A stretch of DNA of 30,762 bases from a virus: positions 1-30,762 of the IMG/VR virus record IMGVR_UViG_3300025118_000085; one strand, 5' to 3'. Both the position numbers and the translations under genes were made by a program. Positions within the stretch are counted from its first letter, which is position 1. The number at the start of each line of letters is the position of its first letter. Of this stretch, positions 15,989 through 24,835 are shown one piece after another. A model generated the notes under the pieces. The model was not told where the DNA came from. It ran no database searches and saw only the letters and a list, made by a program, of their open reading frames with translations.

Positions 15989-18900
15989 TTAAACGGTAGT
16001 AATTACAGGTGGGTTCGTTACTGTCCCTATTCCTTGTGTTGAAAATTCTTTAGTATCTAGATTACCACCAGCACCAGATATTGGAGCATTACTACCATCT
16101 GGTACTATTCCGTTTCTCCATATAGTTTCTTCCCCTATTATATAGTTAAACCATTTACCTTCTTTATTTATAAACTCAGCTACAGTACCAGTCTGTTGAT
16201 CTGTTATTACTGAATTAACATACCATCCTAACTCTGGTTGGTTATTATAGTATTTATTATCAGTTGACCAATTTACTGTACCACTACTATCCGTATAGCC
16301 AACTCCAGCTAAATTTTCTATTATCTTAGATTGACTCCCTTCGTAATTCAATGTAGTAAAACTTTTTATAACACTAGGTAGATCATTGAATAAAACTGTT
16401 ATTGACGAAGAAGTATTAATAGTTCCAGTATTATCATAAAAACTATTTCTATCTACAGAATCTTCGTGATGTTTCCATAATCTACCATCTTGCGCTGTAT
16501 AATATTCATTATTCAAACTAAACCCAACTTCTGGATTAAAAGCTTTAAAACTCACCCATCCTTTAGATCTTTCACTAAAACTTACAGTCGGAGTTGGAAC
16601 GTAATCTTTTAAAGTAATATTATATAATGCTTTTCTACTATCGTAATTACCTATTAATGTGTTTACAGTTTTCAAATTATCTGCAAACCAATCTTTCATG
16701 CCGTGATCAGATATTGGGGTTAAACCGTCTCTTGATAATCTCATTACCGCACCTCTTTCTCTATCTGTAAAGTAAGCTCTAAATGCTTCTGAAGCAAACG
16801 ATTCTGGATTTTTAGATATTCCATATTCACCAACAAAAGGTATACTATTACCTAGAACATTACTTGTAGCTGTTATATTTTTAGTATCATCAGCATTGTA
16901 TAAAGCATCTTTATTAGATAATACTTTTAAAATCTTGTCTTCACATAGTGTAATTAAATCAGTATCCCTAGTGTGTAGTTTTTGAATACTACCATAACCT
17001 GGATTTAAATCCTTAGTAATATTCTCAGCCATTATAAACTGGTTTAATCTATTTACTCCGTTCATAGAATTATATATACCAGAGAATATTAAACCATTTT
17101 TTCTATTTTCTTCTTTATATTGTTCTGCTAATGTAGTAGATGCTTTAACACCTTTATCTATGGTTACAGCGTTAAACAGATCTCTAACTCTATTCGATTC
17201 TACACCATTACCAAAAGAGTAACAGTTATAATAATCTAACAATTGTTTTTCGCCATGCGCTAAACTACTAACACATATACTCATAGAACCTAAAATAGGA
17301 TTAAGAGGATTTTGTGTTACTGTTGCAGTGACTATACTTCCATCTGGATTTTTAAACGATATTACTTCATTAGCAGCCATAATAACCATTTGATCAAACA
17401 AAATACCTGTTGCGGGGGGAGAAGTAGAATTTGGAAATGGATCACAAACACTTCCAGTAACAGATACTACCGTGACTTCTGAAAAATTAGTAGTAACATA
17501 ATCAACTGTAGCACCAATTTGTATATACAATTCTTCTGTATCGTCTTTCATGTGAACAGGATACGCTTGACTAACTTCGTGATAAATATCTAATCCAACA
17601 TCTTCTTTTGGTTCTGTCTCCCAAATAGCGGGTCTTGTTGGCATCTCTTGTTTTTGATCGTAAAAAGGTTCAACAAACTCTATACCAGCTCTAGATATAT
17701 CAGTTCCACCACCATTAGCGTATTTAGTAACAGCATCATTAGCGCCAGGACCAACTGGGGCAGAGTTAACATTTGGTGGATCAGTAACTATATAACCACT
17801 CGCTCCTTGAAAAAGCTTCATAGGAGTTCCATTTGGATTAGTCAAAGGATCTTTAGAACCAGGTTCTATTAATTGTAATCTAAATCTTACCCTCATATCT
17901 ACCCAAGATCTGCTCACAGCAGCGGCAATACCCAATCCCATAGGGTTATACCCCACATGATCATAATTTTTATGATAAGTTCTTGAAACACTACCAATCT
18001 CATACTCAATATTATCTGGATCATCTATAAATCTAAATATTTTCCCAGCGTGGGATATTCTTTGTACAAATTCTGCTTCACCTTGGTGTAAACCTTCAAA
18101 GTTTCGCCATGTTCCTGTGGAACTGGAGGTAGTAGAATGGCCTAGGTATGGCCAATTCCTCGTCCCAATCCAAGATACATCCATTTCGGTATTACCTTTG
18201 ACCGCCCCTATTCCAGTATCATTTTTTAAGTACACAAGAGCTCTTACGTTAAGTGAAACATGTTGTTGGTTAAAAGTACTATACGTTGTCCACTCATTAT
18301 AGGTTTGGTTAGTTGCACTCAACGAGGAACCACTATCCTTTATCTCGGTGCCTAAACAGTGATACACAGGTTCTTGATCTATAAACCACCAACCACCTTC
18401 GTTACCACCAGTACTACCAGCGTTACTATTAGCCCATGGAGTGCCTGGTGATATTGCACTCCCACCAGTATAATGTGCTAAACTTAGATAATTTTTATAA
18501 AAATCATAATATTCTCCTTTAGCTCTCCATGGAGTTCCAATAGTTGTTAAATTAGAATATCTAGGATAATGTACCGCAACACCACCGTTAGCAGCTGTTG
18601 CGGTGGGATTTACAAAACCAGTACCATCCCACACAAGTCCTGAGGGTGTAGTAGAGCTACTGGTAGAGCTTGATCCACCTATATCGTATGCTATAAAATC
18701 TTCTCCAAATCTAGCGTCATCTAATACAGAAGTATAATGATCATCGAAGTTAGATAATTGTTGGCCCATAATTGTTTCACCAGTAGTATCATTAGGATCC
18801 GCTGTAGAGTCTTTACCCATATAGTAAAATAATTTCTGTCCAGTAGTATGTCTAGAGGTTACTCGTGCATCAGCTTTAATATATCTCCTAAAAATATCAT

Positions 18901-21829
18901 CATCATCGTGTATTTTAACAAAGAATCTACCATCAAATTCTGGTTTATTTTCTATTATCTTCTTTTGGATATCCACTTGTAAGTCAGCGATTGCTGTGCC
19001 GGGTGTTCCACCTGTAGACGTGAAATCAATATCATCATTATCAAATCCTTCAGTTACAGTTATTTGATAAGTACTAGTACGATTACCATATCCAGTGCCG
19101 CTTTTATTCCAAGTAATGTTTATAACGTCATACCAATTTGAGTGATTTGCATTGTTACCTGTCCTTATCCTCATTTGTAACGAAGCCCCTCTATTTGATA
19201 GTATACCTTGGTATAGCGACTGTTGATTTTCTCTATATTGTAAACTAACTAATTCACTTTCTTCCCATGCTTCTCCGTCAATTTTAATATTTTTTACACC
19301 GGTTGTTGGAAATCCTACTAGATAACCACTAGGAATAGTTGCGAGAGGATCAGTATTAGCATCAAATGTAGCTAATATTTCTTCTGTTGTTTTTATAAAA
19401 TCTGGCGCTTCATTTTTTATGGCTAAAATCTTATATCTTGCTTGTTCTAATACAGCTTGTCCAAAATCACCAGCACCTCTTTTTAATAGTAAAGTAGTTT
19501 CTTCATCTACTTTATTTCTATCTTCTGAAGGAAATGCTAACCAAACACCTTCGTCTTCAGCATCATACCACCTATCCATCGCTAGATTATAATATTCATT
19601 AGACGTTTCTTTTACAAAGTATTTAAAAGAATCTGCCCAAATAGGGGGTGGTGTTATTGTTTGTACTGATATAGAATTAACTGATGCGGCGTGTATATTC
19701 TCTGTTTTAATCACACCACTTGGATGTGTTATTACTGGCGTTTCTCTACCATAAATATCTTTATAAACAATACCTAATTGGTATGTTCTCATTGATTTTA
19801 AAGATTTTTCAGGAAAGTTTATAACATTAATAGGATCACTATCCATGAATACCTTAAATTCAGGTTTTACATAATTTCCACTTGCAGTTGCAGTTGTAGA
19901 TAGATTATAATTTTGCAAATAATTACCATACACTAATCTGTTTCCAGTGATTTCTTGAGCCAACGCTTTTCTAGGAACATTATCCCAAGGTCTAAGTAAC
20001 TGATTCGACGCAACAACAGCGTGGATCAAATCATCTTTAATTTCAAAATTACCTTGATGATTACCAGTTCCTGCTGCAGTCCATTCTGGATCAATATCTG
20101 TAAAAGATCTTATAGTATATACATTTGGAGAATCAGATTCTTTATATAGAATATCTACTTCAACAACATCTTTAGGTATATTTGTAGGTATAAAATCTTT
20201 TATAATTAACTTTCTTAAATGGTTTACCATACCTAAATTGTAACCTTGTTTAGGATGATATTCAAATTTACCTGGTAAAAAAGCTATTTCAGAGAATGGG
20301 GAGAACGCAGAATATTCACCATCTTCATATTTATATCTATAAGCAAATTTAGGGAATTTTAATTCATAGAGAGAATCTTCTTTAGATTGAAGTTCTATAT
20401 ACCAAGTTTTTCTTTGATTATTATCAATTTCAGCCTTAAACTTATCGGTAACATCAAGTATCTTAACTTCTAAATTTCCAATTGTAGGTGAATTTACTAA
20501 CGTAGGATTGGTTGACGTTGAATCTGACGATGTAACTATTAGTTTTACCTTCATAGGTCCTCCTATGGAATCAGAACAGCGTAATATATCACCAACACGA
20601 TAATCAGTGGCCGTATCTAGGTCGATCATAACTGGGTTAACGGCTGGATCAGTATTAACTTGCCGTGATGTAGTGCCAGCCTCATACAAACCTGTAAAAG
20701 CACCAATAGTACCTTGCCATGCCCAATTTGATATTATGGAGGAAGATGAATGAAGAGTTATTCCATCAGCAGCATATCTTTGCACAGCGTCACTCATCTC
20801 TAACTTAGGAGGAGTTAGTGGTGATTTCTTTATAACAGTAATATGTTTTTCTTGGATGTATTCTTGTATACCAGGCACAGGAGGATTTAGCGGTATACCA
20901 TTATGAGATGTGTTTATTATCGTATTTCCATCAACTACAAGTTCAGTGTGTGTTGTTCCAGGGACTATATTTCCGTTAAACGTATAAGGATTTATAGTAT
21001 TATGATTAAAATTACAAGCTCGACAGATATTTATAGGAGGTATTGAACCTTCTTTTCCCCTTGTTATATTTACTTTCTTTGGTTCAGAATAATTATCTGT
21101 CCAAAACAACATATCATCAACAATATTAACACCTGTAATAAGATTATTTCCATTAAAATTAAGAACCCGCGGAGCCGTGAAATTAACATTAACATCTACA
21201 CTCTGATTATTAAAAGCGTTACTATTCGTAAGAATACCTTGGGGAGTATCACTTGTGATAGGTGAAGATAAAATTACCGTATTAGATGTAGGTATCTCTG
21301 TTATTATAGGACGAGGTAATTGCTGTGTCCACGCAAGTATTCCAGTGACAGTAACGTCAATTTCCATACCTATTCTTAATCCTTCTACACTAGTTAACGT
21401 ATATGTTAAATTCGAAAGCGAGGCATTAGTAATTCCAGTACGTACATTATAAATATCTACTATAACTGGCAACGTAGTGCCAACACCAGTAACTGCGCTA
21501 TTGTATTCGACAACCAAATCAGAGGATATTACATGCGTTAACGCTCTTACTCTTCCTGACGATATAGTGGGTGGTTTACCAGCGATAAAATAATATACAT
21601 TATTAGTTTTATCGTCTACAACATTGCCAACACAAGTGCTTTCATTATCTGGAACAAGATCAGAGATTAATTTATTCCCTAGACAAGTTTGCACAGCACC
21701 CATATCAGATCCTTCTGAAGTTAAAACCTCAATATTTGCTGCGTCTCTATATTCGCCATTAGGCACTAATCTTTCGTCTAAGTCTTTATTCATACGACCA
21801 GACATAAACGTATGTTTTAACTCTGGCAT
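15989..21829 (-). CDS. Tail stabilisation/muzzle-type protein (P22 gp10-like), 1946 aa
   Basis: The N-terminus contains MNKDLDERLVPNGEYRDA (residues 13-30), a block I remember as conserved in large tail proteins of Bacteroidota and crAss-like phages, often labelled packaged-DNA stabilisation protein. A fibronectin-like or beta region includes YQLGIVYKDIYGRETPVI near 680-700. The C-terminal third carries propeller-like strands, for example YFTDRERGAVMRLSRDG near 1683-1700 followed by a GMKDWF element. A beta module near 126-197 (TSVEGLRIGME ... TVILSSP) resembles the repeats in the neighbouring fibre gene. The roughly 600 residues between about 830 and 1450 look like inserted, Ser/Gly/Trp-rich beta domains and may be surface exposed. 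The protein probably closes the portal vertex and forms the distal tail. Its ATG follows the upstream TAG by a single base. Family assignment is confident in kind but made without alignment; exact structural homology (gp10, hub or muzzle) is inference. Confidence 0.75.
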   Translation of the reverse strand: MPELKHTFMSGRMNKDLDERLVPNGEYRDAANIEVLTSEGSDMGAVQTCLGNKLISDLVPDNESTCVGNVVDDKTNNVYYFIAGKPPTISSGRVRALTHVISSDLVVEYNSAVTGVGTTLPVIVDIYNVRTGITNASLSNLTYTLTSVEGLRIGMEIDVTVTGILAWTQQLPRPIITEIPTSNTVILSSPITSDTPQGILTNSNAFNNQSVDVNVNFTAPRVLNFNGNNLITGVNIVDDMLFWTDNYSEPKKVNITRGKEGSIPPINICRACNFNHNTINPYTFNGNIVPGTTHTELVVDGNTIINTSHNGIPLNPPVPGIQEYIQEKHITVIKKSPLTPPKLEMSDAVQRYAADGITLHSSSSIISNWAWQGTIGAFTGLYEAGTTSRQVNTDPAVNPVMIDLDTATDYRVGDILRCSDSIGGPMKVKLIVTSSDSTSTNPTLVNSPTIGNLEVKILDVTDKFKAEIDNNQRKTWYIELQSKEDSLYELKFPKFAYRYKYEDGEYSAFSPFSEIAFLPGKFEYHPKQGYNLGMVNHLRKLIIKDFIPTNIPKDVVEVDILYKESDSPNVYTIRSFTDIDPEWTAAGTGNHQGNFEIKDDLIHAVVASNQLLRPWDNVPRKALAQEITGNRLVYGNYLQNYNLSTTATASGNYVKPEFKVFMDSDPINVINFPEKSLKSMRTYQLGIVYKDIYGRETPVITHPSGVIKTENIHAASVNSISVQTITPPPIWADSFKYFVKETSNEYYNLAMDRWYDAEDEGVWLAFPSEDRNKVDEETTLLLKRGAGDFGQAVLEQARYKILAIKNEAPDFIKTTEEILATFDANTDPLATIPSGYLVGFPTTGVKNIKIDGEAWEESELVSLQYRENQQSLYQGILSNRGASLQMRIRTGNNANHSNWYDVINITWNKSGTGYGNRTSTYQITVTEGFDNDDIDFTSTGGTPGTAIADLQVDIQKKIIENKPEFDGRFFVKIHDDDDIFRRYIKADARVTSRHTTGQKLFYYMGKDSTADPNDTTGETIMGQQLSNFDDHYTSVLDDARFGEDFIAYDIGGSSSTSSSTTPSGLVWDGTGFVNPTATAANGGVAVHYPRYSNLTTIGTPWRAKGEYYDFYKNYLSLAHYTGGSAISPGTPWANSNAGSTGGNEGGWWFIDQEPVYHCLGTEIKDSGSSLSATNQTYNEWTTYSTFNQQHVSLNVRALVYLKNDTGIGAVKGNTEMDVSWIGTRNWPYLGHSTTSSSTGTWRNFEGLHQGEAEFVQRISHAGKIFRFIDDPDNIEYEIGSVSRTYHKNYDHVGYNPMGLGIAAAVSRSWVDMRVRFRLQLIEPGSKDPLTNPNGTPMKLFQGASGYIVTDPPNVNSAPVGPGANDAVTKYANGGGTDISRAGIEFVEPFYDQKQEMPTRPAIWETEPKEDVGLDIYHEVSQAYPVHMKDDTEELYIQIGATVDYVTTNFSEVTVVSVTGSVCDPFPNSTSPPATGILFDQMVIMAANEVISFKNPDGSIVTATVTQNPLNPILGSMSICVSSLAHGEKQLLDYYNCYSFGNGVESNRVRDLFNAVTIDKGVKASTTLAEQYKEENRKNGLIFSGIYNSMNGVNRLNQFIMAENITKDLNPGYGSIQKLHTRDTDLITLCEDKILKVLSNKDALYNADDTKNITATSNVLGNSIPFVGEYGISKNPESFASEAFRAYFTDRERGAVMRLSRDGLTPISDHGMKDWFADNLKTVNTLIGNYDSRKALYNITLKDYVPTPTVSFSERSKGWVSFKAFNPEVGFSLNNEYYTAQDGRLWKHHEDSVDRNSFYDNTGTINTSSSITVLFNDLPSVIKSFTTLNYEGSQSKIIENLAGVGYTDSSGTVNWSTDNKYYNNQPELGWYVNSVITDQQTGTVAEFINKEGKWFNYIIGEETIWRNGIVPDGSNAPISGAGGNLDTKEFSTQGIGTVTNPPVITTV

Positions 21830-21830
21830 A

Positions 21831-22979
21831 CTAGTGTTTTATTTGTTTAGACTTACCTCTCAATATTTGAGTGATTTCCTCTAATTTTATATTTGACAAT
21901 CTTAATTTTGCTTTTCTAGTTTCAGCAAATTTTTCTTTTTTATATCTATTAATTATATATTCTGGAATACCGATTCTAGTAGACAAAACAGAATAAGCAA
22001 TCCATTTATACATCGCTTCTTCTGCAAACTTATGAACTACCATTTCATCATCTGTACCTAAACCATCACTTATGTATTCTAATATAACGGTTTTTCCAGA
22101 TATATTAGAGCTAAAATGTATTTTTCCAGTATTGCAATCTATAAAAAATGAACCATTAGTTTGAGCATATTGAGGATCTAATCCATATCTTTCTCCTGGA
22201 GATGGCCAATAGGTATCATCTTGAGAATCATTTTGACCTGTAGACGGTGTTGCAGATTTATAACTATTCCAAGTATCTGAATTACTATTATGAATTAAAT
22301 TCGTCGTATCATCTCTATCACCTATTTGTGGGGTGGTATCGTCATCAATATCAAAACTATAATGACCATCTGCATCTTGTTTTATCGCTGATGGATTAGA
22401 TGTTTTTCTAGCAGGATAAAGCACGTGCTCAATGCCAGCGGCATCACTCCATGTCAGTTTAACATAGTTAACATAATCATGCGGTAAAATCATTGTAAGC
22501 GAAGCTGGTACGGTTATTTCTTGGGCTTTACAAGATTTAAATGTATCAAAACTTAGCTCTTGTATTGCTCTTTGTGCGTAAAAAGCAACATCAGCTCTTT
22601 TAGCTTTGCTTATAACTTTATCTTCACCAACATAAGCTATCATAAATTGATTTACAATACTATCTAAAGATGTAAATTGATAATTACCAAAATTATTATC
22701 TACCTCAATTGTTATAGTAACTCCATTTGCAGGTGCTGTCGCAAAAAACACATTCCATCCATTAGCGTTACTATGACTAAACGCATAATTAGTTCCACTT
22801 GCAGAACTAGGTGTTTGCAAAACATCATCAAGATATATTTTTACATTTGTCTCATCATACCCGGCGGGAAAAGCACTTAAACTGTTTGCTACAGTAAAAT
22901 TTACTGTTGTACCATCTCCAGTAAAAGATTTTCTATCACCACTATAATATTGTTGTTGAGTTTGTGTTAATAATCCCAT
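21831..22979 (-). CDS. Neck/tail connector (ring) protein with fibre-like N-terminal module
   Basis: Residues 15-93 form a beta module with the pattern FTGDGTTVNFTV, VKIYLDDVLQTP, Y-x-F, NGWNVFFATAPANGVTITIEV. This Gly-x-Gly start with an APxNG ending is typical of small domains in phage tail fibres. From about residue 98 the protein changes to a helical block (TSLDSIVNQFMIAYVGED, then YAQRAIQELSFDTFKS), followed by a beta stretch (ITVPASLTMILPHDYVNYVK) and a long Lys/Arg-rich C-terminal helix (residues 315-382). The helical-plus-beta part, next to the 241-residue ring protein and upstream of the big tail protein, fits a head-to-tail connector of the P22 gp4 or crAss ring type; that is inferred. 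It follows the upstream gene by 4 nt and ends in TAG, leaving one base before the next ATG. Confidence 0.65.
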   Translation of the reverse strand: MGLLTQTQQQYYSGDRKSFTGDGTTVNFTVANSLSAFPAGYDETNVKIYLDDVLQTPSSASGTNYAFSHSNANGWNVFFATAPANGVTITIEVDNNFGNYQFTSLDSIVNQFMIAYVGEDKVISKAKRADVAFYAQRAIQELSFDTFKSCKAQEITVPASLTMILPHDYVNYVKLTWSDAAGIEHVLYPARKTSNPSAIKQDADGHYSFDIDDDTTPQIGDRDDTTNLIHNSNSDTWNSYKSATPSTGQNDSQDDTYWPSPGERYGLDPQYAQTNGSFFIDCNTGKIHFSSNISGKTVILEYISDGLGTDDEMVVHKFAEEAMYKWIAYSVLSTRIGIPEYIINRYKKEKFAETRKAKLRLSNIKLEEITQILRGKSKQIKH

Positions 22980-22983
22980 TTAT

Positions 22984-23709
22984 TTATTGTTTTTCTTGTT
23001 GAATATCTTTCACTTCTTCTTGAGCTGCTACTTGGTATAAACCTACATCTTTCATAACTATACCGGATAACTGTAATATCTTTAAGACTAAATTCGTTTC
23101 TTCCGAAGGATGTAATTCAAAGTGTACTGTTGGTGGTGTTGCGCCGTTATGCTGCGCGTAACAATTTACAACTACATAACCCCAATCTACTCTATCTGGT
23201 CTTCTTATATAATTACAACTAACACCTGTAGTAATTGCTTGAGCGTTTCCGGTTAATGGATTATGTCCAATTGTTTGAATTTGATTAATTCCATTGGGTA
23301 TATAAATAGGTCTATTATTTTTTGGTTGCATTAACGGAGAATTCTGAATATATGACCAATCTTTTTCGTTCACTCTTTCCGCCTCATTCGTAACACCACC
23401 TTGAGTAACAAATATGCCTCCTAATCTGTATATAGCTGGTGCTAAAGGTAAAGCTGTACCAGTGCCTACTGCAGCTCCTCTAACTTGAAACATATCGATC
23501 TTTTCATTTAAAACATCTAGCATATCTGAATATTCTGTTTCATTTCCAGGTATTCTGCTAAATTGATTTACATCATAAAAATACTGCTCAAATATATCCA
23601 TTTGTGCTTGATTAGCAAACAAATTAAATTCTTGAGGAGTTATATATCCTCTTTGCTCTTTATTAGCAATAGCCAAAACTCTTTGATATACAGTATCTAT
23701 ATTTACCAT
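22984..23709 (-). CDS. Neck ring/head-tail connector protein, crAss-like type, 241 aa
   Basis: The N-terminal helices contain NKEQRGYITPQEFNLFANQ (residues 17-35), a block that I associate with a conserved neck or tail structural protein in Bacteroidota phages including crAss-like ones. A beta core follows (LPLAPAIYRLGGIFVTQGG; CNYIRRPDRVDWGYVVVN) and ends in a helix with FELHPSEETNLVLKILQLSG, typical of connector proteins that bind under the portal. There is no signal peptide. Its ATG overlaps the stop of the 55-residue gene by one base (TAATG), so translation is likely coupled. It directly precedes the 382-residue connector, which supports a shared neck assembly. The structural role is well supported by position; calling it a ring protein is inference from remembered families. 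Confidence 0.7.
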   Translation of the reverse strand: MVNIDTVYQRVLAIANKEQRGYITPQEFNLFANQAQMDIFEQYFYDVNQFSRIPGNETEYSDMLDVLNEKIDMFQVRGAAVGTGTALPLAPAIYRLGGIFVTQGGVTNEAERVNEKDWSYIQNSPLMQPKNNRPIYIPNGINQIQTIGHNPLTGNAQAITTGVSCNYIRRPDRVDWGYVVVNCYAQHNGATPPTVHFELHPSEETNLVLKILQLSGIVMKDVGLYQVAAQEEVKDIQQEKQ

Positions 23710-23876
23710 TATTTATTTTTTATTTTATACGGAATAGCTTTATTTAAAGCTTCTTTCCTTTTGTTACATCCACAATCTTTTACCAACCCATTAGAGTGCA
23801 AAAAGTTTGTGAAAGATTTTATACCTGTTGCTTTTGTGAATTTTTCTATTGAATCACCTAATCCTCTTGATTTCAT
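23709..23876 (-). CDS. Small CGC-motif protein, 55 aa
   Basis: A short reading frame of 55 codons starts at ATG 23876 and stops with a TAA whose last base is the first base of the next gene's ATG (TAATG). The product opens MKSRGLGDSIEKFTKATGIK, continues with a short helix, and then has DCGCNKRKEALNKAIPY near its C-terminus. The GLGDxIEKFTKATGI opening and the CGC-x-KRKExLNK ending are, as I remember, a recurrent small-protein pattern in phages of Bacteroidota, so I consider it a real gene. Cys35 and Cys37 could bind a metal or make a redox pair, but no other ligand is obvious. It lies between the second internal terminator and the neck genes. Function is unknown; a head-tail joining accessory is possible from position only. 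Confidence 0.8.
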   Translation of the reverse strand: MKSRGLGDSIEKFTKATGIKSFTNFLHSNGLVKDCGCNKRKEALNKAIPYKIKNK

Positions 23877-23893
23877 ATTATTGTTTTTAAAAA

Positions 23894-23930
23894 AATAGCC
23901 ACCCCTAAAAAGAGTGGCTATTCTTTAGGG
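23894..23930 (-). terminator. Intrinsic terminator with an overlapping alternative hairpin
   Basis: On the minus strand a 9-bp stem (AATAGCCAC, 23922-23914, with GTGGCTATT, 23902-23894) closes an 11-nt loop and runs straight into seven T residues in total, the pattern of a Rho-independent terminator. It begins 11 bases after the stop codon of the 279-residue gene. The sequence CCCTAAA just upstream (23930-23924) is complementary to TTTAGGG in the loop (23909-23903), which allows a second, competing hairpin. The plus strand has no U-tract after the stem, so it works in the minus direction. Confidence 0.75.
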
Positions 23931-23933
23931 TTG

Positions 23934-24773
23934 TTATTTTAATCTCTTCTCTATATTAGAATAGATTTCCATTCCTTCATCAGTTTTAAACCAATGTGCT
24001 AAAGCAGTATATGGATGTTCATCAAATGGTATAACCATTAATTTTCTTCCATTACTACCCCATAAGAAATTTCTTTGATCAGAGGATAATCTTAATATTC
24101 CAGCTTCTACAGCTCTAATACCAAAATTTCTTAACATTACGTTCTCATCATCTGCTAACTCTAAGAAGAGTTTAGGGTTATTTCTAGCAAATACCAATAA
24201 ATCACGTCTAAGTTCCTTAGAACTCAAGTTTGATACCTCAGAACCAACCTCTGCTCTCATAATAGCTTCAGCCATGTCAATATCTACATTTCTAGCTGCA
24301 ACCAACGCTTCAACTTGTTGTTCTAAAATATCTATTTCTTCAGCTGCAACTTTTGACGGTATATGCTCGTAATATATTTGATCTCTATGTGGGTGATATA
24401 AAGATAGTAGTTTTTGTAAAACAGTTTTTTCTTTTGGTACAAATAAACTACCACTTCTAAAAATGACGTGTTCTAATCTTTGGTCACCCTTCATTTCATC
24501 TACAAAAGATGTTTTTTGATTTTGACAATATTTAAGTTCTCTTTCGTAACCTTTTTCTTCGTCAAACCAATATATGTTTGATGACCTGATCATTCTTGAT
24601 AAAGGTTTTTTATTACCTTTTAAATAATACATTCTATCTTTTATCTCCCATTCATCTTTCGATCTCTTTCTTTCTCTTGCTTTTGGTTGTTCTACAACCG
24701 GGGCAGTTTCAACTACCACTTCTTCTTGAATTTGAGGTTCTTCCACCTCAACTTTTTTTGTTTTTTTTGCCAT
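23934..24773 (-). CDS. Probable head/neck structural protein, 279 aa, unknown family
   Basis: I do not recognise the family. The first 40 residues are low-complexity and charged (MAKKTKKVEVEEP, then Glu/Val/Pro/Gln, then a basic ARERKRSKDEWE), likely disordered. Residues 45-125 look mixed alpha/beta and include FRSGSLFVPKEKTVLQKLLS. From about 135 to the end it is helical, with an acidic segment (EEIDILEQQVEALVAARN) and FARNNPKLFLELADDENVMLRNFG. It lies alone between two intrinsic terminators, directly after the capsid gene, which is the usual place for head-completion, decoration or neck proteins. The ATG is preceded by an AT-repeat leader nearly identical to that of the scaffold-like gene, and both products begin MAKK. 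A virion role is inferred from position only. Confidence 0.65.
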   Translation of the reverse strand: MAKKTKKVEVEEPQIQEEVVVETAPVVEQPKARERKRSKDEWEIKDRMYYLKGNKKPLSRMIRSSNIYWFDEEKGYERELKYCQNQKTSFVDEMKGDQRLEHVIFRSGSLFVPKEKTVLQKLLSLYHPHRDQIYYEHIPSKVAAEEIDILEQQVEALVAARNVDIDMAEAIMRAEVGSEVSNLSSKELRRDLLVFARNNPKLFLELADDENVMLRNFGIRAVEAGILRLSSDQRNFLWGSNGRKLMVIPFDEHPYTALAHWFKTDEGMEIYSNIEKRLK

Positions 24774-24803
24774 AATATAATATATAATAAAATTAATAAA
24801 AAT
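24774..24803 (-). repeat. AT-repeat leader, copy 2 (before the 279-aa gene)
   Basis: Thirty bases directly before the ATG read, on the minus strand, ATTTTTATTAA, then TTTTATTATA, then TATTATATT. They closely match the leader at 27605-27634; the eleven bases nearest the start codon are identical. There is no Shine-Dalgarno. The motif may be a ribosome-loading sequence for a Bacteroidota host or a remnant of duplication; the role is inference. Confidence 0.6.
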
Positions 24804-24835
24804 AAAAGGACCGAGGCCGAAACCTCGGTTCTTTT
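24795..24835 (-). terminator. Intrinsic terminator after the major capsid gene
   Basis: On the minus strand AAAAG (24835-24831), one mismatch, ACCGAGG (24829-24823), a six-base loop TTTCGG, CCTCGGT (24816-24810), one mismatch and CTTTT (24808-24804) form a stem of 7 plus 5 bp, followed by ATTTTTATT. It lies 9 bases after the capsid stop codon. The GC-rich core stands out in this AT-rich region. The structure is nearly symmetric, but all genes here run leftward, so the minus direction is the relevant one. Confidence 0.85.
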
